From contig JAAVHG010000018.1 of NCBI GenBank assembly GCA_014799855.1, positions 6,383 to 11,805 of the forward strand: 5,423 nucleotides of DNA, given 5' to 3'. Position 1 is the stretch's first letter, and each line of letters begins with the position of its first letter. Shown piece after piece: positions 1 through 4,750 of this stretch. Position numbers and translations under genes: made by a program. Below the pieces are notes generated by a model. That model saw nothing but the letters and a program-made list of their open reading frames with translations. It was not told the DNA's origin and did no database searches. This DNA comes from Oscillibacter sp. (GTDB lineage: Bacteria > Bacillota > Clostridia > Oscillospirales > Oscillospiraceae).

Positions 1-908
1 CGGGGCAGAAGCAGGTCGAAAATCGTGGCCTTGGCGTACATGACGCACCCCGGCAGGCCCAGAATTGGCGTACCGTCCTCAAAATAGCCCAGCAGCAGCA
101 TGGCTCCGGGGAGAACCGGCGCGCCGTAGGAGACGATTTCCGCGCCGCTGGCCCGGATGCCGCCGGGGGTGTTGTCGTCCGGGTCCACGCTCATGCCCCC
201 GGTGCAGACGATGATCTCCGCCCCGGTTTTCCGGGCCCCGGCGATGGCGTTTGCCACATTTTTCACCCCGTCGCCGGAGTAGGAGACGGAGATGGTTTCG
301 ATGCCGAAGCCCGCCAGCTTGTCCCGCACCACCGGGGTGAAAGCGTCCTGAATCAGACCCTTCTTTACCTCGTTTCCGGTGGCGATGATAGCGGCGGTTT
401 TCCGCTTCCAGGGCAGCAGCTCCAAAAGAGGCTGGTCCCCGGCGGCGCGTTCCGCGGCCCGCAAGGTCTCCTCCGGGATCACCAGGGGGATGACCCGGGT
501 CCCCGCCAGCTTGTCCCCCCGGTGAACGGCGGTATTGCCATGGCGGGTGGCGATCATGATGTTTTCAATGGAATTGACGGCGATCAGGGCCTCGGATCGG
601 ACCCGAAACAGGCCGTCACAGGCGGCGGTCAGCTCGATTTTGCCCTCCTTGACCTCGCCTCGATCCATATGCTCATTCCGGCACAGGGCGCAGAGCCGTT
701 CCGCCGCGTCGTTCTCGTGGACCATGCCGGGGTCCATCTCCCAGACGTACAGGTGTTCCTTGCCCATGGACAGCAGGACGGGAATGTCCTCCTCCGCCAC
801 CACATGGCCCTTCCGGAAGCGGGGGCCCTTGAACTCATCCTTGATGATCTGGGTCAGGTCGTGGCAGAGGACATGGCCCACGGCGTCTACGGTGTTAATG
901 TATTTCAC
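1..908 (-). CDS. MoeA-like molybdopterin-binding protein (partial, C-terminus off the left edge)
   Basis: Seen: 302 codons are open from a GTG start at 906-908 and run off the left edge. The GTG is chosen because GGAGGG (complement of 916-921) lies 7 nt upstream and no nearby ATG exists; the start is 3 nt after the MOSC gene's stop. Residues about 170-302 form a MoCF_biosynth (MogA/MoeA/MoaB-type) domain, with TGNEV at 177-181, CTGGMSVDPDD at 235-245 and LGLPGCVMY at 283-291. The first 165 residues lack the usual MoeA domain layout. Known: proteins of this MoeA-like family (about 340 aa) occur beside molybdenum-hydroxylase genes in Firmicutes, and the MoCF domain binds molybdopterin. Inferred: it acts in the cytoplasm in a late cofactor step such as adenylylation, metal insertion or modification for XDH-type enzymes. 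Which step cannot be read from sequence. The family call is firm; the exact reaction is not. Confidence 0.85.
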   Translation of the reverse strand, partial: MKYINTVDAVGHVLCHDLTQIIKDEFKGPRFRKGHVVAEEDIPVLLSMGKEHLYVWEMDPGMVHENDAAERLCALCRNEHMDRGEVKEGKIELTAACDGLFRVRSEALIAVNSIENIMIATRHGNTAVHRGDKLAGTRVIPLVIPEETLRAAERAAGDQPLLELLPWKRKTAAIIATGNEVKKGLIQDAFTPVVRDKLAGFGIETISVSYSGDGVKNVANAIAGARKTGAEIIVCTGGMSVDPDDNTPGGIRASGAEIVSYGAPVLPGAMLLLGYFEDGTPILGLPGCVMYAKATIFDLLLP

Positions 909-911
909 TTG

Positions 912-1349
912 TCAGCCCTCCAAGCATGTAATCTCGTCTCCGGGGCGGACGACGCCCTCCTGGACTACCACGGCAAAAATTCCCTCTGTGGGCATGACGC
1001 ACCGGCCCACGGCCTTTTTGATGGCGCAGTCGTTGTGGCACTCCTTGCCGATTTGCGTAACCTCCACTTCCGTTTCGCCGATTTGGAGCCGGGTCCCCAC
1101 AGGCAGGGCTTTCAGGTCGATGCCGGTGGTGTTGATATTCTCCGCGAAGACCCCGGCGTTCAGCTCCACCGGGCAGGCGGATCGCATGGCGTCCACGCTT
1201 TCCTCCGCCAGAAGGGAGATCTGCCGGTGCCAGTCTCCGGCGTGGGCGTCCCCCACGATGCCGTGGCGGAGCTTTAGATGGATCTCCGGGACGGGCCGCT
1301 TCTGCTGGCCCTTCTTTTCGCTGATGTTGACCGATACAACCTTTGCCAT
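912..1349 (-). CDS. Small stand-alone MOSC-domain protein
   Basis: Seen: 145 aa, almost entirely one MOSC domain. The conserved C-terminal part has C104, C108 and C117 in a GKECHNDC...GRCVMP context, followed by EGIFAVV and PGDEI. The start is ATG at 1347-1349, overlapping the moaC stop by one base (TAATG), with GGAGGA 6 nt upstream inside moaC. The open frame extends further to 1607, but that part lies antisense-like over moaC in another frame and shows no family sequence. Known: MOSC domains occur in molybdenum-cofactor sulfurases and in YiiM/YuaD and mARC proteins, and a conserved cysteine is thought to carry sulfur or contact the cofactor. Inferred: it acts on molybdopterin or its sulfur ligand for the hydroxylase encoded nearby. 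No PLP sulfurase domain is attached, so the sulfur donor would be another protein. Role assignment is tentative; family assignment is strong. Confidence 0.9.
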   Translation of the reverse strand: MAKVVSVNISEKKGQQKRPVPEIHLKLRHGIVGDAHAGDWHRQISLLAEESVDAMRSACPVELNAGVFAENINTTGIDLKALPVGTRLQIGETEVEVTQIGKECHNDCAIKKAVGRCVMPTEGIFAVVVQEGVVRPGDEITCLEG

Positions 1350-1831
1350 TATGTTTCCTCCAGGCGAAAATCTCCGCTCTTGCCGCCGGATTTTTCCAGC
1401 AGGCGGATATTGGTGATCCGCATATCCTTCTGGACGGCCTTGCACATGTCGTAGATGGTCAGCGCCGCCGCCGAAACGGCGGTCAGGGCCTCCATCTCCA
1501 CCCCGGTAACGCCGGTGCAGGCGACGGCGGCGGAGATCTCCACCATGCAGGGCTCTTCCGACAGGTGAAAGGTAATATCTATCCCCGTCAGGGGCAGGGG
1601 ATGGCACATGGGGATCAGCTCCCAGGTGTGCTTCGCCGCCTGAATGCCCGCCACCTGGGCCACAGCCAGCACGTCGCCCTTTTTCATAGAGCCGCTTTTG
1701 ATGCGGGCCATGGTGTCGGGAGAGACGTGGATCTCCCCGGCGGCCACGGCCCTCCGGTGGGTGACGGCCTTTTCCGTCACGTCCACCATTTTCGCCCGGC
1801 CCTGTTCGTTGAAATGGGTCAGATCCGGCAT
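1349..1831 (-). CDS. moaC: Cyclic pyranopterin monophosphate synthase MoaC
   Basis: MoaC turns 3',8-cyclo-7,8-dihydro-GTP, the MoaA product, into cyclic pyranopterin monophosphate, the second half of step one in molybdopterin synthesis. Seen: 160 aa, essentially the full family length (E. coli about 161), opening with the typical [15 protein letters not shown]. It carries K51, CH at 76-77 in [21 protein letters not shown] at 111-119 (E112, E114), and [12 protein letters not shown] with D128 and K131. These match the known active-site positions of E. coli MoaC residue for residue. It ends in KSGGKSGDF, also typical. The start is ATG at 1829-1831, because GGAGGT lies 7 nt upstream and the family N-terminus begins here. 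A TTG five codons earlier overlaps that ribosome binding site. It lies 4 nt after moaA and overlaps the MOSC gene by 1 nt. It looks intact and functional. Confidence 0.97.
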   Translation of the reverse strand: MPDLTHFNEQGRAKMVDVTEKAVTHRRAVAAGEIHVSPDTMARIKSGSMKKGDVLAVAQVAGIQAAKHTWELIPMCHPLPLTGIDITFHLSEEPCMVEISAAVACTGVTGVEMEALTAVSAAALTIYDMCKAVQKDMRITNIRLLEKSGGKSGDFRLEET

Positions 1832-1835
1832 GGGA

Positions 1836-2780
1836 TCAACCTCCAATCTGGTTCATATTTCGGGGGGTGTCGCTGGGGCGGTCGCTGAGGTGGTGCCGCT
1901 CCGGCTTATGGGCGGCGCACTGCCGGATGGCCTCCTCCAAATCAGCCCCGTGGAGGCCCCGGAGGGGGATCTCCTCCCGGCTGTGGAGGCATCCCTTCAA
2001 ATGCCCGTCCGCCGTCACCCGAATCCGGCGGCACACGCCGCAGAAATCGTGGCTCAGGGGGGAGATCAGGCCCACCGTCCCTTTGGCCCCCGGCAGGCGG
2101 AACCGCCGGGCCACTCCCTGGGCGGCGGTAGGCTCCAGGTCCGGATACCGGGCCGGCACCGTCTCTCCGGGGAGGAAACAGGCCTTGTCCCAGGCGGCGC
2201 AGGGACCCATGGGCATCAGCTCAATGAACCGGATCTCCCAGGGGTGGTCCAGGGTCAGATGGATAAAATCTCCAATTTCATCGCCGTTAAATCCGCCGAT
2301 CAGCACGGTATCCAGCTTCAACGGGGAAAACCCCGCCTCCTCTGCCACCCGGATGCCGGACAGCACGTCCTCCAGCCGCCCCATCCGGGTCATGGCGGCG
2401 AACCGCTCTGGCCGGAGGGTGTCCAAGCTGATGTTCAGCCGGTCCACCCCCGCCTCCCGCAGAGGCTTTGCCAGCCGGGGCAGGAGGCTGCCGTTGGTGG
2501 TGAGGCACAGCTTCTCAAGCCCCGCAATGGCCCGCAGACCGCGGCAGATATCCAGAATCCCCCGCCGGACCAAGGGCTCTCCTCCGGTGAGGCGGATTTT
2601 TTTCACGCCGCACCGGACCGCCGCCTGGGCGATCTCCACGCACTCCTCCACCGACAAAATGTCCCCGTGGGGCCGCTTGGCGATTCCCCCGGCTGGCATA
2701 CAATACTGGCAGCGGTAGTTGCAGAGGTCGGTCACCGACAGCCGCAGATAGTCGATTTGCCGTCCATAAGCATCTTTCAC
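1836..2780 (-). CDS. moaA: GTP 3',8-cyclase MoaA (radical SAM)
   Basis: MoaA is a radical SAM enzyme with two 4Fe-4S clusters. It rearranges GTP to 3',8-cyclo-7,8-dihydro-GTP in the first step of molybdenum-cofactor synthesis. Seen: 314 aa. The SAM cluster motif is CNYRCQYC (C20, C24, C27), followed by [13 protein letters not shown] at 60-72 with the GGE motif, TTNGSLL at 94-100 and LNISLDTL at 115-122. The C-terminal cluster uses C247, C250 and C264 (C-x2-C-x13-C) in [21 protein letters not shown]252 and R254 fit the GTP-contacting arginines. The chain ends in NQIGG, keeping the double-glycine tail needed for catalysis. The start is GTG at 2778-2780 with GGAGGG 7 nt upstream, 3 nt after the xdhC stop. 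At 314 aa it is slightly shorter than E. coli MoaA (about 329), with no missing key residue. Iron-sulfur clusters and an oxygen-sensitive reaction fit an anaerobe. Confidence 0.97.
   Translation of the reverse strand: MKDAYGRQIDYLRLSVTDLCNYRCQYCMPAGGIAKRPHGDILSVEECVEIAQAAVRCGVKKIRLTGGEPLVRRGILDICRGLRAIAGLEKLCLTTNGSLLPRLAKPLREAGVDRLNISLDTLRPERFAAMTRMGRLEDVLSGIRVAEEAGFSPLKLDTVLIGGFNGDEIGDFIHLTLDHPWEIRFIELMPMGPCAAWDKACFLPGETVPARYPDLEPTAAQGVARRFRLPGAKGTVGLISPLSHDFCGVCRRIRVTADGHLKGCLHSREEIPLRGLHGADLEEAIRQCAAHKPERHHLSDRPSDTPRNMNQIGG
1839..1844 (-). promoter_or_regulatory. Ribosome binding site that decides the moaC start
   Basis: GGAGGT on the minus strand sits 7 nt before ATG 1831 and overlaps the last codons of moaA. 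It also overlaps the alternative TTG at 1844-1846, so the TTG cannot be the start. This supports a 160-aa MoaC and coupling to moaA translation. Confidence 0.8.
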
Positions 2781-2783
2781 AGA

Positions 2784-3740
2784 TTATCCCTCCGCCATGG
2801 GGCACGGGGCACCGGAGTCCCTCTCCCGGCGCTCCGCCCGGACCAGGATCATTTCCGCCGCGATGCTGACGGCAATTTCCTCCGGGGTGGCCGACTTGAT
2901 GGGGAGGCCGATGGGCGCGTGGAGCCGTTCCAAATCCGCCTGGGTGAAGCCGCAGTCCAGCAGACGCTGGTTCACGGCGGCGGTTTTCGTCTTGGAGCCG
3001 ATAGCGCCGATATAGGCCAGCTCATGGCCCAGGGCCTGCCGCTCCACGGCGAAATCGTGGCGGTGGCCTTCGGTGACGACCACCACGTAGTCCTCCGGCC
3101 CCAGGGCCAGGTAATCGCCGATGCGCTCATAATCCCCGTGGATGGTCTCCGCCATGGGAAACCGGGCCGGGCCGCTGAACTCCGCCCGGTCGTCAAAGAC
3201 CGTGACCCGGAAGCCCACGCTGTTCAGCAGAGGGGCCAGCGCCAGGGCGATGTGGCCTCCGCCGAAGAGGATGGCCCGGTGAAGCGTTGGCAGAGGAATG
3301 GCCGCGCCCTGGGGCGGGGCGCTTCCATCCGCGAGGGTAGGGAGATCGCCGCCCAGCACCATATATCCCGGCTGGCCCGTCTCTATCCGGCGCAGAACCG
3401 CCTCCGCCAGCCGGAGGGAAGCCTCTTGCGCGGAAAAATACTGGAAAAACACCGTCACACTACCGCCGCAGACCATGCCGATGTCCTCTTGGCGGTTTTG
3501 GTGGAGACAGTATTCATGGGTCCCGGAGGTTCCGGAGGCCAGGAGTCTTTGCGCCTCCGCCTGGGCGTTTTGCTCCACCGCGCCGCCGCCGATGGTCCCG
3601 GCCAGCCGCCCGGAGGAGCCCACCAGCATCACGCTGCCCGCCTCCCGGGGGGAGGAGCCCTCATGGGAGACGATAGCCGCCAGCATGGCGCTCCGCCCCG
3701 CCCGCAGCTCGCGGATCAGCGCGGGAAAAACTGTGGTCAT
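2784..3740 (-). CDS. xdhC: XdhC/CoxI family molybdenum-hydroxylase maturation factor
   Basis: XdhC proteins bind molybdopterin cofactor, present it for sulfuration and deliver it to xanthine dehydrogenase-type enzymes in the cytoplasm; they are not part of the mature enzyme. Seen: 318 aa with both family domains. The N-terminal XdhC/CoxI domain carries GSSPREAGSVMLV at 28-40, GTIGGGAVE at 48-56 and GMVCGGSVTVFF at 88-99, including C91. The C-terminal Rossmann-like domain begins near 155 with FGGGHIA at 159-165, VTVFDDR at 179-185, TEGHRHD at 223-229, IGAIGSKTK at 244-252 and IGLPIKSATPEEIAVSIAAE. The start is ATG at 3738-3740 with AAGGAGGA (complement of 3749-3756) 8 nt upstream. It is the first gene of the minus-strand operon and is transcribed away from the xdhA-like gene, so the maturation factor and cofactor synthesis share a transcript. 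A general XdhC/CoxF role for another molybdenum hydroxylase is possible; XDH is favoured by the neighbour. Confidence 0.93.
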   Translation of the reverse strand: MTTVFPALIRELRAGRSAMLAAIVSHEGSSPREAGSVMLVGSSGRLAGTIGGGAVEQNAQAEAQRLLASGTSGTHEYCLHQNRQEDIGMVCGGSVTVFFQYFSAQEASLRLAEAVLRRIETGQPGYMVLGGDLPTLADGSAPPQGAAIPLPTLHRAILFGGGHIALALAPLLNSVGFRVTVFDDRAEFSGPARFPMAETIHGDYERIGDYLALGPEDYVVVVTEGHRHDFAVERQALGHELAYIGAIGSKTKTAAVNQRLLDCGFTQADLERLHAPIGLPIKSATPEEIAVSIAAEMILVRAERRERDSGAPCPMAEG

Positions 3741-3756
3741 AAAGAGGGTCCTCCTT

Positions 3757-3773
3757 TAATCGATTATCAATTA
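3757..3773. promoter_or_regulatory. 17-bp AT-rich near-palindrome, possible operator
   Basis: TAATCGAT-T-ATCAATTA has two 8-bp arms around one central base with a single mismatched position. It sits between the predicted start point of the minus operon and the xdhC ribosome binding site, and just outside the -35 box of the plus-strand candidate. A repressor bound here could affect both directions. The arms are too close to make an RNA hairpin, so a DNA site is more likely than a terminator. The protein that would bind is unknown. Confidence 0.35.
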
Positions 3774-3774
3774 T

Positions 3775-3802
3775 TTGAAACTGCTTTTCTCTAGCGTACC
3801 AT
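3775..3802 (+). promoter_or_regulatory. Candidate promoter for the PLP remnant and xdhA-like unit
   Basis: TTGAAA (3775-3780) and TACCAT (3797-3802) are separated by 16 nt and match the sigma-A consensus at 5 of 6 and 4 of 6 positions. The -10 box overlaps the -10 box of the opposite-strand promoter, so two polymerases could not bind at once. Transcription would start near 3809 and cross the PLP remnant to reach xdhA. The original promoter may have been changed by the deletion that removed the N-terminus of the PLP gene. Confidence 0.35.
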
Positions 3803-3820
3803 TTTTTTGGAAAAAGTCAA
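3793..3820 (-). promoter_or_regulatory. Sigma-A-type promoter of the xdhC-moaA-moaC operon
   Basis: On the minus strand, TTGACT (complement of 3815-3820) is followed after 16 nt by TACGCT (complement of 3793-3798). The -35 box matches the consensus at 5 of 6 positions; the -10 box is weaker at 3 of 6. The spacer contains T and A tracts. Transcription would begin near 3785, giving a leader of about 45 nt before the xdhC ATG, too short for a molybdenum-cofactor riboswitch. It is the only good candidate upstream of the operon. Prediction only. Confidence 0.5.
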
Positions 3821-3831
3821 GCTAAAAAAAT

Positions 3832-3858
3832 CTTTTCGGCTGTTTGCACACTTTTCGG
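3832..3858. repeat. Direct repeat CTTTTCGG, two copies 19 bp apart
   Basis: CTTTTCGG occurs at 3832-3839 and again at 3851-3858, a 19-bp step close to two turns of the helix. Seen from the minus operon the copies (CCGAAAAG) lie 12 and 31 bp upstream of the -35 box, a usual position for an activator. With only two 8-bp copies in AT-rich DNA, chance is possible. Confidence 0.3.
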
Positions 3859-3861
3859 TTA

Positions 3862-3881
3862 TCCTTATTGGAGAATAAGGA
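3862..3881. repeat. Perfect inverted repeat, 8-bp arms with 4-base loop
   Basis: TCCTTATT, then GGAG, then AATAAGGA form a perfect 8-bp inverted repeat. It lies in the plus-strand leader before the PLP remnant. It lacks a G+C-rich stem and a following T run, so it is a poor intrinsic terminator. It may be an operator half-site pair, or an RNA stem near the start of the decayed gene. Confidence 0.45.
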
Positions 3882-3907
3882 CATAGCTGGACCGCCGGGG
3901 AAGAAAA

Positions 3908-4749
3908 CTGGGAGGCAATTTTGCGGCGAATAGAGAGGCCGGGACGGCGCGGATACCCTCATTACCGCCAGCACCAACCAGTGCTGCCACAACAGCATGA
4001 CGGCGCTGCTGGCGGCCAGGGAGGGCATGGCCTGCCGGGTGATTATGGAGTCCTGGGGGGACGTCCGCTACCGCTACGAGACCGCCGGAAACCACGCCAT
4101 GATGGAGCTCTGCGGACCGGAGGAGACCGCCGTGGTGACAGATCCGCCCTCGGGGCCTGTGGAGGACATGCCGGAGGCCCGCCGGATGGCGGAGGAGGCG
4201 CGGGCCTCCGGGAAAACGCCCTGGTTTCTCTCCCGGGGCGGCTCCGGTCCTCTTGGGGCCTTGGGCTATGTCCGCTGCGCCGGGGAGCTGGTGGATCAGT
4301 GGGGAGAGGATCTGCCGGAGGCGGTGGTCTGCCCCTGCGGCATCGGCGGGACCCAGGCGGGGCTGCGGCTGCTGGGTTGTCCGGTTCCGGTGGTAGGTAT
4401 CGGCGTCACCGGAAAGAGCGGGGCGGATATGGAGCGTTTCGTCCGGAGCCAGTGCCGGGAGCTGACGGATTTTCTGGAAACGGACCCGATACCGGAGGAG
4501 GCGGTCCGCTGTTTGGACAGCTGCGCCGGAGGCGGCTACGGAAAGCCCTGCCGGGAGCAGATAGAGTGGATGCGCGCCTTGGCTTCCTCCCAGGGGATTC
4601 TGACGGACCCTGTGTACTCCGGAAAAGCCCTCTACGGCCTCTGCGGCCTGGCCGCCAAGGGGGAGTACGCCGGGCCAGGCGGGCTGGTGTTCCTCCACAC
4701 CGGAGGCTTGCAGTTGTTTTACGATTTTTCTTCCCTAGCGGAGGTGTGA
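3908..4749 (+). pseudogene. Degraded D-cysteine desulfhydrase/ACC deaminase family (PLP) gene
   Basis: Seen: from 3946 the frame reads GADTLITA and then stays collinear with E. coli DcyD (D-cysteine desulfhydrase, about 328 aa). Landmarks are SGPLGALGYV (about 4243-4272), GIGGTQAG, GGGYG, ILTDPVYSGKA (about 4597-4629) and HTGG (about 4696-4707), ending in TGA at 4747. The N-terminus is broken. LGGN (3908-3919) is in one frame, LRRIE (3921-3935) in a second, and RDGADT (3940 onward) in the third, after an in-frame TAG at 3931. This equals the family motif GGNKLRKLE with the lysine codon lost (2 nt missing) and about 17 nt missing before RDGADT; about 35-45 upstream codons are absent. QSNH is QCCH. 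The first ATG, at 3997, lacks a ribosome binding site and starts inside the fold. Known: the motif lysine binds PLP. Inferred: not catalytic, unless the frame breaks are sequencing errors. Confidence 0.8.
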
Positions 4750-4750
4750 T

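Noticed and set aside
522..1416. Two plus-strand open frames over the MoeA-like and MOSC genes
   Set aside because: Both are antisense to well-supported genes, lack recognisable domains and have no supporting ribosome binding sites.
1350..1607. N-terminal extension of the MOSC protein to 231 aa
   Set aside because: The extra 86 residues overlap moaC in another frame and are low-complexity, while ATG 1349 has a good ribosome binding site and the family N-terminus.
1644..3794. 716-codon open frame on the plus strand
   Set aside because: It lies fully antisense to moaC, moaA and xdhC, which have complete families and motifs. Its translation is low-complexity, rich in G, P, H, R and Q, and shows no domain; it results from high G+C codon bias.
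3802..3840. T and A runs in the intergenic region as an intrinsic terminator
   Set aside because: No G+C-rich stem precedes either run, and both flanking units are transcribed away from this region.
3997..4749. Calling an intact 250-aa PLP enzyme from ATG 3997
   Set aside because: There is no ribosome binding site before this ATG, family sequence continues upstream of it in the same frame, and the PLP-lysine region is absent.
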